A stretch of 64,000 bases of DNA from Pseudanabaena mucicola str. Chao 1806 (lineage in GTDB: Bacteria; Cyanobacteriota; Cyanobacteriia; Pseudanabaenales; Pseudanabaenaceae), in contig NZ_CP097329.1 of the NCBI RefSeq assembly GCF_030323025.1, positions 1,209,001 to 1,273,000 of the forward strand. The letters run 5' to 3'. Shown in pieces: positions 27,264 through 36,359 of this stretch (positions are counted from its first letter, which is position 1; each line of letters starts with the position of its first letter). The notes under the pieces are model-generated. The model saw only the letters and a program-made list of their open reading frames with translations, did not search any database and was not told the DNA's origin. The translations under genes were made by a program, and so were the position numbers.

Positions 27264-28379
27264 TTAATTTGCTGAAGGCAAAACAACTGTAAACTTTGTC
27301 CCAATGTTGACCTCACTTTCTACTGCAATCTTGCCGCTATGGGCATCTACAGCTTGCTTAGCTATATATAAACCCATACCTAAACCATTAACTCTACCAA
27401 CATTTTCAGCTCTTAAAAATGGCAAGAATAAACTGTTTAAATATTCTTCAGGTATACCAATACCATAATCAGTGATACTTAAAATCAACTTCTGCGATTC
27501 ACAGGTTAAATCCACATCAACAGTGCCACCTTCATAGGAATATTTAATTGCATTAGAGACTAAATTCATTACTATATGCCATAGCAATCTCTTATCAACT
27601 TTAAGTTTATGAAATTTGCCATGGCTTTGAAATTTAAGACGACATTTGCGGTTTTGATCTTCTGTCACAAAACTTTCAACTAATTGCTGGCAATAAGCCT
27701 TAACATTCACATTTTCAGGATGAAATGGAAATTTGCCCGACTCTGAACAAGAGATCAATTTGATTTCTTCCAGCAACCAGTTAATGTCTTTAATCGCTGA
27801 TTGAATAGCTGACAGGTTCTTTGCTCTACTTTCCTTAGTTAATTGTTCTTCAAAGTTCTGTAATTTCCAAATTAATAACCTAATTACTGACATCGGTGTC
27901 GAAAATTCATGGGATGCCATTGCCAGTAAACGATTTTTTAAGGAATGTAGTTCCTTTTCTTTATCTAAAGCTTCTTGGAGAAGTTTATCCTCGTGATGTT
28001 TTTTGAGGGCAAGCATAATTGCCATGTTTACTTCAGCATATCGAAGAGGCTTAGTGAGATATCCGTAAGGTGAAGTCGAAATTACTTGATCGAAAATTTC
28101 GGGATCGCTAAAGGCTGTGAGATAGATGACAGGGATCGATGCAATCTTATTGATTGCATTAACCGCAGTAACACCACTTTCAGCGCCTCTTAATTTAATA
28201 TCCATCAAAATAATGTCTGGGACTTGGCGACGGATGGCGGCGATCGCATCATTACTACTGTCAACTATTTCTAAAACTCTATAACCTAAGTCAGATAAAA
28301 CATCCGAAAGTGCATTTGCGGTAACAAGTTCATCTTCCACAATTAAGACATTTGCAGTTGTATTAGTCTGTACGGTCAT
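27264..28379 (-). CDS. Response regulator-histidine kinase hybrid
   Basis: A 371-residue cytoplasmic signalling protein. The receiver domain comes first ('NVLIVEDELVTANAL', phospho-acceptor Asp60 in 'IILMDIKLRG', Lys110 in 'YLTKPLR'), then HisKA with His157 in 'LAMASHEFSTPMSVI', then HATPase with 'HIVMNLVSNAIKYSYEGG' (N-box), 'ITDYGIGIPEEYL' (G1) and 'GLGMGLYIAKQAVDAHSG' (G2). I chose the ATG at 28379, because the upstream extension starts with TTG and lacks domain similarity. There is no membrane segment or PAS domain, so the input is probably phosphotransfer to its own receiver. A partner is not evident. Confidence 0.9.
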   Translation of the reverse strand: MTVQTNTTANVLIVEDELVTANALSDVLSDLGYRVLEIVDSSNDAIAAIRRQVPDIILMDIKLRGAESGVTAVNAINKIASIPVIYLTAFSDPEIFDQVISTSPYGYLTKPLRYAEVNMAIMLALKKHHEDKLLQEALDKEKELHSLKNRLLAMASHEFSTPMSVIRLLIWKLQNFEEQLTKESRAKNLSAIQSAIKDINWLLEEIKLISCSESGKFPFHPENVNVKAYCQQLVESFVTEDQNRKCRLKFQSHGKFHKLKVDKRLLWHIVMNLVSNAIKYSYEGGTVDVDLTCESQKLILSITDYGIGIPEEYLNSLFLPFLRAENVGRVNGLGMGLYIAKQAVDAHSGKIAVESEVNIGTKFTVVLPSAN

Positions 28380-28701
28380 GATATTCACTGTATCTAGCTC
28401 GTAATTGGGGTAAGCTGCGTCTAACAATGTTTATATTTTAATTATAGGATCGCCAGATAAAATTTATATTAAATATATCAAGAATTAGGACGCCAAAGTA
28501 TAGCCTATCCTACACTTTAAATTAATACTAAATGGGAGATATTTTCTTAAAAGTATTATTAAACAGTATATTTAAGGACAATGTTTTTTTTACTGAAGAT
28601 GAAGGTGCTGTAGTTGACTTAACACGATACAATAGTAAATCCTTGCTTCTAGTATCTAAGTTAATAGAAGCCGATTTACTTGCCCGTAAGGAAATAACTA
28701 A

Positions 28702-29070
28702 ATGACTGTCAAGCGTTTGTACGAAACTATGTATATCCTGCGTCCTGATCTTCCCGATCAGGATGCTGATGCCGCGATTGCCAAATACCAAGACTTCTTA
28801 GTTCAACAAGAAGCAGAAGACATTACCATTCAACATCGTGGTAGACGTAGATTAGCCTACGACATTAAGGGACATCGTGAGGGTATTTATATTCAAGTTA
28901 ATTACTCTGCAACTCCTAAAACTATAGAAACTCTAGAAAGAACATTTCGCCTTGGTGATGATGTAATCCGTTATCTCACGATTAAGCTCGAGCCAGAAAC
29001 TGCTGAAGATAGCATTGATGCGATTCCTGATGCGGAAACTCCTGTAGAAGAAGTAGCTGCGGTTGAATAA
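28702..29070 (+). CDS. rpsF: 30S ribosomal protein S6
   Basis: A 122-residue protein with the S6 signature '[19 protein letters not shown]', '[20 protein letters not shown]' and '[18 protein letters not shown]', ending in the usual acidic tail. It binds 16S rRNA with S18. It stands alone rather than in an rpsF-rpsR operon. A 26-bp palindrome follows 3 nt after the stop codon. Confidence 0.97.
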   Translation: MTVKRLYETMYILRPDLPDQDADAAIAKYQDFLVQQEAEDITIQHRGRRRLAYDIKGHREGIYIQVNYSATPKTIETLERTFRLGDDVIRYLTIKLEPETAEDSIDAIPDAETPVEEVAAVE

Positions 29071-29073
29071 GAT

Positions 29074-29128
29074 ATTCACACAAAAAAAAGAGGCTGTGCT
29101 TTGCACAGCCTCTTTTTTTTGTGTGAAT
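29074..29128. terminator. Perfect 26-bp palindrome, TTT loop, shared by convergent rpsF and hli
   Basis: Arms 29074-29099 and 29103-29128 contain an A8/T8 run each, making a classic bidirectional intrinsic terminator. The right arm ends on the first base of the hli stop codon on the minus strand. Confidence 0.9.
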
Positions 29129-29280
29129 TAAATAATGCCAAAAAAGTGTAATACACCTTGACCACTAATTAATTCGATCGCTAGTGCAGATACAAAACCA
29201 ATCATGGCTAAACGTCCATTCCAATTTTCAGCCCCAGTATTAAATCCAAAACTCCATGCATTACGGTTTTCATCAGACAT
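29128..29280 (-). CDS. hli: High-light-inducible protein (single-helix CAB-like)
   Basis: A 50-residue protein starting [20 protein letters not shown] and continuing '[20 protein letters not shown]', the chlorophyll-binding helix with the ExxNGRxAM(I/L)GF motif of the LHC superfamily. These proteins sit in the thylakoid membrane, bind chlorophyll and carotenoid, and protect photosystem assembly intermediates under high light. The ATG at 29280 gives the normal short N-terminus. It is convergent with rpsF, sharing a terminator hairpin. Confidence 0.95.
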   Translation of the reverse strand: MSDENRNAWSFGFNTGAENWNGRLAMIGFVSALAIELISGQGVLHFFGII

Positions 29281-29569
29281 GATTAATTCACCTAATAAAT
29301 TTATTGCTTTATGTTACGAAGTGTAACAGGTGTTAAGGGTCGTTGCAATCTTTCTTTATATTTTCTATCTTTCGGAATAAAAAACTGATTTTTATAGGTC
29401 AGCTTCGCCAATCTCTATAAATTGGGATTTTACATTGAGCCTTTACAATGAAAACTGCAATACCGATCAAATCAGTAACTTTGATAATGACTTTGGTGTG
29501 ATCGTGAATGGATTGGGTAAAATCCTAAGGACATTAAAATCAATGATCCACGCAAGGACAGAGTTAATT

Positions 29570-31105
29570 ATGCGAAAAATATGGATTAGGCTTCTAGCGG
29601 GTTGTTTAGCCGTGCTAATCAATTTAACAACAACTGGCACAGTGTGGGCATCTACTCCTAAGAAGACAGGAGATCCAAAATTTCAGGGCATTCCCCTACA
29701 ATGCTATGTATCTCTAGCAGATGCAGGGACATCCCCTGAAGCTAAGGTCGCAGCCTATACTGAAATCGCAGGTCAATATCTAGAATTCCAAAGTCCTGAT
29801 CGGGCAAAAAAAGTTTTAGAAAAGAGTATTGCTACTGCTCAGGATATTGTTAATCCCTCTCTAAAAGCTTTTGCCCTATTAGATACCGCAGGTCGATTAA
29901 CTAAAGCTTCGGATCTAAAACTAGCCGCAGACACACTCGATAACACTCTAAAGATCGCTAAAGATTTGCCTGATCCTGTAGATAGAGTTTTTGCATATAT
30001 TAAAATTGCCCAAGCCTATGGTGAAGCTGGGAAGAAGGAAAAAGCTCAAAATTTACTGGATACCACGATTAAAGCAACACCTGAAGTCATTGATCCCTAC
30101 GCCCGATCACGAGCTTTTGCAGCGATCTCTAATGTATATACTGAGCTAGGAGATGACTTTAAATCCGAGTCTGCAATCTCTGAAGCTACTCAGTTACTAT
30201 TGATGATTGAAAATCGGAATATCAAAAATAGAGCACAGGTGGAGATCGCAGGTAGCTATGCTCAAGCGGGCAATCATGCTCAGGCTATTGCCTCTTTATC
30301 TAAGGTTTTCCAAGAGTTTGATGCCATCCGTGATACTGCGATCGCTGCCGCCAAAGATGCAGCAAAAAATGCCAAATCCGCGAAGAAGTCATTGCCCAAA
30401 ACAGCGACTAAGGATGTCAAAAAGGAGGATTCTTCAGAAGAAAATGCTGCTCCTCCTGATCCACAAGTTGTCGAACAAACAGAGACCGCTAATGCCGAAA
30501 TTTTGAAAACACGATCTTTATTTCTCGTAGCTAGCCAATATTTAGTGGGTAAGCAGTATGACAAGGCTTTAGAAGTCATTGCCAATCTTGACGCAAAATC
30601 AATGGAGAAAAATATTGGTATTGCTAATGTGGCGATTGCCTATGCCAAAGACAAGAAGACCGATGAAGCGATCAAATTACTAGCTCAAAGCCTTGAAGGA
30701 TTGGATGCATTTCCCCCTTCCATTGATGGCTTTAATTTACTAATTGAGGTCGGTCGTCAATACCAATCACTCAATAAGACTGAGGAAGCAAAACAAGTTT
30801 GGGGCAAGGCATCAAGCTTAGCCAAAAAATTGACTCAACCCGCACAACGTCTCCTTGCTCTCAACATTATGGCAAGTAACTATGGCGAATTTGGCTTAAT
30901 TGACCAAGTAGAGCCCATTTTGCAAGATAGCTTTGCTCTCACTAAAACTGCCCCCGATCCGAATATTCGCTCACGAGCTTTCTCGGATATTAGTAGTGCC
31001 TATTGGGCGATCGGTCAGCGCGATAAAGCTAAAGAAATTGCCAAAGAAATCGAAAATCCCAAAGAACAGGAACAACTAGGTAAGTTGTTTACTTGCGCTA
31101 GTTAA
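29570..31105 (+). CDS. Secreted TPR-repeat protein
   Basis: A 511-residue protein with a signal peptide ('IWIRLLAGCLAVLINLTTTG', cleavage near 'VWAS') followed by helical repeats of the TPR type throughout: 'AKVAAYTEIAGQYLEFQSPD', 'RVFAYIKIAQAYGEAGKKEK', 'RSRAFAAISNVYTELGDDFK', 'RAQVEIAGSYAQAGNHAQAI' and 'RSRAFSDISSAYWAIGQRDK'. A Lys/Ala/Glu-rich linker lies near 270-310. TPRs mediate protein-protein contacts; the partner is unknown. I chose the ATG at 29570 because the signal peptide starts there. A terminator palindrome follows. Confidence 0.85.
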   Translation: MRKIWIRLLAGCLAVLINLTTTGTVWASTPKKTGDPKFQGIPLQCYVSLADAGTSPEAKVAAYTEIAGQYLEFQSPDRAKKVLEKSIATAQDIVNPSLKAFALLDTAGRLTKASDLKLAADTLDNTLKIAKDLPDPVDRVFAYIKIAQAYGEAGKKEKAQNLLDTTIKATPEVIDPYARSRAFAAISNVYTELGDDFKSESAISEATQLLLMIENRNIKNRAQVEIAGSYAQAGNHAQAIASLSKVFQEFDAIRDTAIAAAKDAAKNAKSAKKSLPKTATKDVKKEDSSEENAAPPDPQVVEQTETANAEILKTRSLFLVASQYLVGKQYDKALEVIANLDAKSMEKNIGIANVAIAYAKDKKTDEAIKLLAQSLEGLDAFPPSIDGFNLLIEVGRQYQSLNKTEEAKQVWGKASSLAKKLTQPAQRLLALNIMASNYGEFGLIDQVEPILQDSFALTKTAPDPNIRSRAFSDISSAYWAIGQRDKAKEIAKEIENPKEQEQLGKLFTCAS

Positions 31106-31114
31106 AGCCAACTC

Positions 31115-31167
31115 TTTATGTAAAGACAAAAAGCCTCGCATTGCGAGGCTTTTTGTCTTTACATAAA
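31115..31167. terminator. Perfect 25-bp palindrome, ATT loop, between convergent genes
   Basis: Arms 31115-31139 and 31143-31167 pair perfectly. It lies between the ends of the TPR gene (31105) and the yceD-like gene (31181) and so suits both as terminator. Confidence 0.85.
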
Positions 31168-31180
31168 AATGACTTTGTTC

Positions 31181-31681
31181 TTATTCAGATAGCTGTAATG
31201 AACTAAGAGCCGCCCAGCGCTTGTCTATAGAATTTTCTATATTACTAGGATGGGAATCACTTAAGTCCAAAGCAGGCGCATCAGGCGCAATTTTCGGATA
31301 GGGAATCGCTAAAGTTAATTGTTCATAAAGCCATTCCTCAGGATCGAAACAGCCATTAGGAGACAAAGACTCGACTAAATCCCCAGCGTCCACCTCTCTC
31401 TCCGTAGGATACTCACTTTCGAGTAATGGTTCTGCTAACCAAATCGTTTCGGAAGTATCGATCGCCAAGCGATAGTTAAACTGCACCAAGGTGCGATCGC
31501 AGGTCAAAGTAATAATTGTCGAAGCCTTCGCGCTGACTTCTAAAAATGAACCAACATGATGCACAGAGATAAATCCTTGAACAGGGGTAAGTGTTTCCAA
31601 CCCTTTGATAAATTCCTTAAACTCAAAAGACTCAGTTGCTTCAACGGCTCTGGCAATTTGGGGGATATATAGCTTTTCCAT
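31181..31681 (-). CDS. YceD/DUF177 family protein
   Basis: A 166-residue protein with the DUF177 core 'GFISVHHVGSFLEVSAKAST' and 'IITLTCDRTLVQFNYRLAID', then 'DLVESLSPNGCFDPEEWLYE' and 'LTLAIPYPKIAPDAP'. In many bacteria DUF177 precedes rpmF and is linked to 23S rRNA or ribosome biogenesis. In cyanobacteria it ends the rpmH-rnpA-yidC-jag string, as here. The usual second Cys of the family (CxxC) appears as CDR with Thr, so a metal knuckle is not obvious. It lies 5 nt after jag. Confidence 0.85.
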   Translation of the reverse strand: MEKLYIPQIARAVEATESFEFKEFIKGLETLTPVQGFISVHHVGSFLEVSAKASTIITLTCDRTLVQFNYRLAIDTSETIWLAEPLLESEYPTEREVDAGDLVESLSPNGCFDPEEWLYEQLTLAIPYPKIAPDAPALDLSDSHPSNIENSIDKRWAALSSLQLSE

Positions 31682-31686
31682 TAACT

Positions 31687-32208
31687 CTAAACCAATTTAA
31701 CAATTAAGTGACGATTTGGCTCTTTACCCTGACTATAGGTTTCGATATCAGGAAAACTTTCTAAAAGCTGATGAATGTATCGGCGATCAGCAGATGAAAG
31801 ATGTTTCAGAGCCAGTTCAGCTCGGGTCTCACGCACTTTTTGCACAGCATTTTCTGCTAATTCATGCAAACTGGCTAAATGCTTAGAGCGATAACCATTT
31901 AATTCAACAGTATAGAAATTATGGTTTTGACGAAGGTTTTCTGATTGGTTTGTATCGGATGGGATATGGTTATTGAGGATAGTATTTGCTAAATATTGCA
32001 GAGAATCAATTACCACACCATCTTGACCTACTAATCCTTGAATTTGCTGCTCTTGCAAACCCTCAGTACTTATTTCTAGCCAATAATTTTGAGAATTACT
32101 AGCAACGTTTGGAGATCCTTCCATAAGACTAGTATTTACTGAAGTTGTATACCCCATTAAGCCTAAAAGATCCTGCAGCCAATTTGCACTTGTGAAAGAA
32201 TCTTCCAT
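31687..32208 (-). CDS. jag: Jag/KhpB-type RNA-binding protein (KH + R3H)
   Basis: A 173-residue protein. The KH-like part (about 40-110) contains 'QIQGLVGQDGVVIDSLQYLA', the family's GxxG-type loop. The R3H domain (about 115-173) contains 'ENAVQKVRETRAELALKHLS', 'SADRRYIHQLLES' and 'GKEPNRHLIVKL'. Jag/KhpB binds RNA and influences cell division and envelope in other bacteria. The ATG at 32208 was chosen; an ATG two codons upstream is possible. It lies downstream of yidC, but a repeat-filled 320-bp gap separates them. Confidence 0.9.
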   Translation of the reverse strand: MEDSFTSANWLQDLLGLMGYTTSVNTSLMEGSPNVASNSQNYWLEISTEGLQEQQIQGLVGQDGVVIDSLQYLANTILNNHIPSDTNQSENLRQNHNFYTVELNGYRSKHLASLHELAENAVQKVRETRAELALKHLSSADRRYIHQLLESFPDIETYSQGKEPNRHLIVKLV

Positions 32209-32256
32209 AAACAATAGTTACCTAATCAATGTTTTACCAGATATTTATAGCGCTTT

Positions 32257-32349
32257 TAGGACTTACGCATTGGGTAGATGTGGTGCGGGCTTCGCCCGCA
32301 CCACATCTACCTCAAGCCTAATAAATTCGTTCGGTTTGCGTAATTCCTA
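32257..32349. mobile_element. MITE-like element, family B copy 1 (93 bp)
   Basis: Terminal inverted repeats TAGGACTTACGCA and TGCGTAATTCCTA (one mismatch). The central hairpin is GTGCGGGC, loop TTC, GCCCGCAC. Exactly the same length as the copy at 62994-63086. It sits between jag and yidC inside an otherwise conserved operon. Confidence 0.85.
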
Positions 32350-32463
32350 GCTTTTTAAGAAATCGAGGTATAGAATTATTTCTTTGCCTTTGACCAAGAA
32401 ATAATTATCAGTCTACTGTAGTAATGGTTTGTTTCCCTATATTCGGCGAAAACAATTGCTTTA

Positions 32464-32504
32464 AAAGCACTATAAGCGACACAAAGTGCCGCTTATAGTG
32501 CTTT
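32464..32504 (-). terminator. 19-bp palindrome, AAA loop, after yidC
   Basis: Arms 32464-32482 and 32486-32504 pair with one mismatch. It lies 30 bp beyond the yidC stop codon on the minus strand and probably ends or attenuates the upstream operon before jag. Confidence 0.7.
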
Positions 32505-32534
32505 AACCTTATTTAGTGAAGATTTTGGTCTAAT

Positions 32535-33839
32535 TTAGCTCTTTTTCTTTTTCTTAGAAGAGTTGGAATTAGGCTCAAAGGGTAAAGCTGATTTAGTCGG
32601 AGTCTTACCATCTTTGTCTTTGTCGTCAACTACAGTTGCTTTTTTAGCTTTAGCATCAAAGGGGATCTTGCTAGATTCTGACTTGCTAGGTGTAATTGAT
32701 TTTGGTTCAGTCTTTGCCTTGCTAGCAGGAGCAGCATTTGCCGAAACAGTAACTAGCTTTTGGAGATTTTCTGGTAATGGTTCTTTAGCGACGATAAATG
32801 CTTGTAATGTCTGAAAAATATTGGCAATCAACATATAGAGCATTACTCCCGATGGCAAAGGGAAGAACAAAAACATACCAGAGAAAATAATTGGTGTGAG
32901 TTTATTCATCGTGTCTTGCTGAGCAGTCTCTGGAGATGGACTGTCATTTTTGGGAGTAGATCCACTGGAAATTGCTTGGTTAGCATAAAGGCTAATCCCA
33001 AAGCCTAATACCATGATGACGATATCCCAGTTAATGCTGCCATCTGCATTGGTTACACCAGTTTTACCAAGAGCCTTGATAAAGAGAAAACCTTTGTTAG
33101 ATGCTAATCCGGGAACAGTTGCTTGAACCGTGACTTCACCAGATTGCTTCGCAACTACAGTTCCATCATCTAAAACCTCAACTAGGTCTTGCCCTTTGGT
33201 CACTTTCCACTTAGGAGTTAGTTCTACGTCTGGGTATTCAGCAGCTAAAGCTTTAAAATCTTGTCCTTGAGCAGTTTGTAAAATAATTTTTGATTGCTCA
33301 CCGATCGCTAAATTTGTACCATTTACCGCAGTTGCAAGAACTGGATAATGCACGCGATCGGCAAAGTAAACATTTTGACTAGGCGAAGTGAAAGCCTGAT
33401 GAATTATTTGCTCTTGATTTTCCGCAGGAGAGATCTGAAAGTTTAAAGAATAGTTAATGTCTGCAAAGGGCGATCCTCTAAGAGTGGCAAACAAAGCAAA
33501 GAGAATTGGCAATTGCACCAGTGCAGGTAGGCATCCCGAGAGAGGATTACCAAATTCTTTGAAGTTTGCCGAGTTTACTTTGGCTAGCTCCTCTTGCTGT
33601 TTGGCAGGATCGCTTTTGTAACGCTCTTGCACTTCTTTGATTCTTTGTTGCATCACGGGGTTAGCGATTTTCATGCGACGCATACTGCGAAGCTGATTAG
33701 CGCTAACGGGAAACAACGCAAAACGTACAACCAACGTCAATGCAATAATTGCCAATCCATAGCTCGGCACGATGCCGTAAAAAAAATCTAGGAAAGGCAA
33801 CATTATGTTGTTGGAAAGAAAACCTACACCGAAATCCAT
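32535..33839 (-). CDS. yidC: Membrane protein insertase YidC/Oxa1
   Basis: A 434-residue insertase for thylakoid and plasma membrane proteins. Motifs are 'YGLAIIALTLVVRFALFPVS' (first core helix), 'MRRMKIANPVMQQRIKEVQE' (cytoplasmic coiled loop), 'GNPLSGCLPALVQLPILFAL', a cyanobacterial periplasmic insert (about 140-260), 'IFSGMFLFFPLPSGVMLYML' and a Lys-rich C-terminal tail ending SKKKKKS that can contact the ribosome. It sits in the standard rpmH-rnpA-PH-yidC order. Confidence 0.96.
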   Translation of the reverse strand: MDFGVGFLSNNIMLPFLDFFYGIVPSYGLAIIALTLVVRFALFPVSANQLRSMRRMKIANPVMQQRIKEVQERYKSDPAKQQEELAKVNSANFKEFGNPLSGCLPALVQLPILFALFATLRGSPFADINYSLNFQISPAENQEQIIHQAFTSPSQNVYFADRVHYPVLATAVNGTNLAIGEQSKIILQTAQGQDFKALAAEYPDVELTPKWKVTKGQDLVEVLDDGTVVAKQSGEVTVQATVPGLASNKGFLFIKALGKTGVTNADGSINWDIVIMVLGFGISLYANQAISSGSTPKNDSPSPETAQQDTMNKLTPIIFSGMFLFFPLPSGVMLYMLIANIFQTLQAFIVAKEPLPENLQKLVTVSANAAPASKAKTEPKSITPSKSESSKIPFDAKAKKATVVDDKDKDGKTPTKSALPFEPNSNSSKKKKKS

Positions 33840-33939
33840 TTTCTACTTTACTGTTGAGTTTGCATCTAAATGATTATTGATCACTTATTAAAATTAGGAT
33901 CGCCCAAGAGCTGAGCTTCTAGGGCGATCCTGAAATATT

Positions 33940-34338
33940 TTAGGCTTTGCTACCGATCGCACCGCTTCTGTCTTGGGCTTTCAGACTTAGCTTTGATTCG
34001 ATATATTCGTATGTTTCACGAAATTTTGGTAAAGACTTTAATTCAAGGCGGGAGCCATCTTTTAGGGTCAGTACCATGTCACCCCAACTGCCTAAACCAC
34101 GAGGAACCGTGACAATTTTGACAATTTCTGCATACACAACATCCGTGCGAGTTTGACCTCTCCATCCGCCTGTGACAGTAATGCGTCGATTGGTGATGCG
34201 ATAACGTACCCATAAAGCCCTTGCGATCGCCGCAATGCCAAAAGGAATTGTGATCACAAAAATACTCATCAGCAAGCTAATAATTAGATCGCCGATGTGA
34301 GGTGCGCCTTCGTAATAAACTTCCTCATTAACTGCCAT
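33940..34338 (-). CDS. Bacterial PH-domain membrane protein
   Basis: A 132-residue protein with a membrane segment near the N-terminus ('DLIISLLMSIFVITIPFGIA'), followed by a PH-like domain ('YRITNRRITVTGGWRGQTRT', 'IVKIVTVPRGLGSWGDMVLT', 'LKSLPKFRETYEYIES'). This small gene is regularly found between rnpA and yidC in cyanobacteria. Its start overlaps the rnpA stop by 11 nt, so translation is probably coupled. A membrane-associated role linked to YidC is inferred from context. Confidence 0.85.
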   Translation of the reverse strand: MAVNEEVYYEGAPHIGDLIISLLMSIFVITIPFGIAAIARALWVRYRITNRRITVTGGWRGQTRTDVVYAEIVKIVTVPRGLGSWGDMVLTLKDGSRLELKSLPKFRETYEYIESKLSLKAQDRSGAIGSKA

Positions 34339-34678
34339 GCAAAACCTTCGCCTTTGCTAATAAATTCCAGAGATCATCCCAAAGTTGTTGGTAGGTTGGT
34401 TTGCTTTGAGAAGCAATAACTGTTACAACAATTTGTAATCCACTCTTTAATTGTGACAGAAGTTGTCGAAAAATTGCACGAAGTTGTCGCTTAAATCGAT
34501 TACGGCTTACCGCCAACTTGTTGACTTTTTTGCTAACAACAATGCCTATCTTCGTGAATTCAGCTTTACTATCCACAAGAATTCTCATATTTAGGTAAGT
34601 GCCTCTGTAGCGATCGCCATTGGCATATACCTTTGCGAATTCCTCTCGCCGTCGCAGACGGTTTTGATTGGGGAGCAC
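34328..34678 (-). CDS. rnpA: Ribonuclease P protein component
   Basis: A 116-residue basic protein that assists RNase P RNA in maturing tRNA 5' ends. Motifs are 'NRLRRREEFAKVYANGDRYR' at the N-terminus and the family signature 'VSKKVNKLAVSRNRFKRQLR'. It lies 58 nt downstream of rpmH, as in nearly all bacteria. Confidence 0.96.
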   Translation of the reverse strand: MLPNQNRLRRREEFAKVYANGDRYRGTYLNMRILVDSKAEFTKIGIVVSKKVNKLAVSRNRFKRQLRAIFRQLLSQLKSGLQIVVTVIASQSKPTYQQLWDDLWNLLAKAKVLHGS

Positions 34679-34736
34679 TAGAAAATTAACAAGTACAGGT
34701 TAAGTACGAATAGGTTTGCGAATTAAATCCGAATAG

Positions 34737-34877
34737 TTATACGGTTGTCAAGCGAACTCTGCCTCTGCTGCGGCGAGCTTTGATAACGCGGCGACCTGTG
34801 GGGGATTCCATTCTGGCGCGAAATCCAGAGGTGCGTTTCTTTTTGCGGACACTACCGCGTAGGGTACGTTTTGTCAT
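34737..34877 (-). CDS. rpmH: 50S ribosomal protein L34
   Basis: A 46-residue very basic protein: '[20 protein letters not shown]' followed by '[20 protein letters not shown]'. The [16 protein letters not shown](I/L)xxRRxKGR pattern is unmistakable for L34. First gene of the rnpA-PH-yidC-jag-yceD string; the region 34878-34960 should hold the operon promoter. Confidence 0.97.
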   Translation of the reverse strand: MTKRTLRGSVRKKKRTSGFRARMESPTGRRVIKARRSRGRVRLTTV

Positions 34878-34961
34878 AACCGTTACTTACTTATGGATTT
34901 TCAAAGAATGTCAATTTTTTCACAGGCTTTTAATTATAACACTTTTACATAGCGTATGTAT

Positions 34962-35002
34962 AAATTAAGAGAAGAGTTGCGTTGCAACTCTTCTCTTAAT
35001 TT
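34962..35002. terminator. Perfect 19-bp palindrome, GTT loop, at OFA transporter stop codon
   Basis: Arms 34962-34980 and 34984-35002. The right arm includes two bases of the minus-strand stop codon (35001-35003). It separates the transporter gene from the rpmH promoter region. Confidence 0.8.
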
Positions 35003-36359
35003 ATTGTTCAGGTGTAGGTGGGACATAGTAATATTTGCGATCGACTGCTTTTACTGATAGATCCGCTAGCAGTCCCAGACATAAAAAAACTGCCATGATA
35101 TACATGGTCATCATATAGGATTCAGCCTTGGGTACGCCGATTTTGATTTGGTAGTCGTGGATATAGTTAATCATTACAGGTCCCAACACACCAGCAACTG
35201 ACCATGCAGTAAGCAATCTGCCGTGAATGGCTCCTACATGCATGGTACCAAATAGATCGCGTAAATAGGCAGGAATCGTGGCAAAGCCACCGCCATAGGT
35301 ACTTAGGACAATGCAGAAACAGACATCGAATAAAAAAATATTATGAAGATGTCCGATCACAGGAATAAGTGGATAGAGCAAAATCCCTAATCCGAAAAAT
35401 ACGATATAGGTACGCTTTCGTCCTAGGTAGTCAGATACCGATGACCAAAAGAATCGCCCCAGCATATTAAATAGACTCAGAAGCGAGACAAACATTGCAC
35501 CCTCCTTCGGCGTAACTTGAAAGATTTCCTGAATCATTGGTGATGCTTGACTTAAGATACCAATGCCTGCGGTAACATTGGTGCATAAAACGATCCAGAG
35601 CAACCAAAACTGGGGTGTATGGATCGCATCATAAGCAGATACATTTGCTTTAGTGACTAATGGCTGTGCAATTAAGTTAGGTTGATAATTTGCGGGTAGC
35701 CAATCAGGGTGAGGCACGCGCACAAATGCTACCCCAATCATCATTAAACAGAAATAACTAATTCCCATTGTTAAGAAAGTCGGCATGACCCCAACAGAAG
35801 TCGATGATTTAAAAAATTCCATCAATTGCACTGCAAAGGGGGAACCAATAATCGCTCCACCTCCAAACCCCATAATGGCTATCCCTGTTGCCATCCCCGG
35901 ACGATCAGGAAACCATTTAATCAATGTAGATACGGGCGAAATATAGCCAATCCCCAAGCCGATGCCACCTAAGACTCCATAGCCTAGGTATAGCAATATA
36001 ATTTGGTGGAGCGCAACCCCGATCGCTGATATAAAAAATCCGCCACTAAAGCAAAGAGCCGCAACAAACATGGCTTTGCGAGGACCTTCGCGTTCTACCC
36101 ATCGACCAAAGGTTGCAGCGGAAAGTCCCAGAAATGCGATCGCGCAGGAAAAAATCCAGCCTAATGTGGTTAATCTCCAATCATCTGGGGCACTTTGGGT
36201 GATACCAATGAGTTTGGTGAGGGGTAGGTTGAAAACACTAAAGGCGTATACTTGTCCGATCGAAAGGTGAATAGCTAAGGCGGCGATCGCAATAAACCAA
36301 CGGTTAAACTGAGGCGGTGCGATGGTGCGATCGCGATCAAAAAATTTCGGTAGTCTCAT
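35001..36359 (-). CDS. OFA-family MFS transporter (oxalate/formate antiporter-like)
   Basis: A 452-residue, 12-helix major facilitator. The first helix reads 'WFIAIAALAIHLSIGQVYAF', typical of the oxalate/formate antiporter (OFA) family. Further motifs are 'GWIFSCAIAFLGLSAATFG', 'GIGLGIGYISPVSTLIKWFP' and 'NMLGRFFWSSVSDYLGRKRT' (the MFS loop motif). The substrate is a small carboxylate by family, but specificity cannot be assigned. Monocistronic, ending in a palindrome. Confidence 0.85.
   Translation of the reverse strand: MRLPKFFDRDRTIAPPQFNRWFIAIAALAIHLSIGQVYAFSVFNLPLTKLIGITQSAPDDWRLTTLGWIFSCAIAFLGLSAATFGRWVEREGPRKAMFVAALCFSGGFFISAIGVALHQIILLYLGYGVLGGIGLGIGYISPVSTLIKWFPDRPGMATGIAIMGFGGGAIIGSPFAVQLMEFFKSSTSVGVMPTFLTMGISYFCLMMIGVAFVRVPHPDWLPANYQPNLIAQPLVTKANVSAYDAIHTPQFWLLWIVLCTNVTAGIGILSQASPMIQEIFQVTPKEGAMFVSLLSLFNMLGRFFWSSVSDYLGRKRTYIVFFGLGILLYPLIPVIGHLHNIFLFDVCFCIVLSTYGGGFATIPAYLRDLFGTMHVGAIHGRLLTAWSVAGVLGPVMINYIHDYQIKIGVPKAESYMMTMYIMAVFLCLGLLADLSVKAVDRKYYYVPPTPEQ

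Noticed and set aside
28528-28791. 87-residue minus-strand frame overlapping the rpsF 5' end
   Set aside because: It runs antisense into rpsF and has no motif; probably chance.
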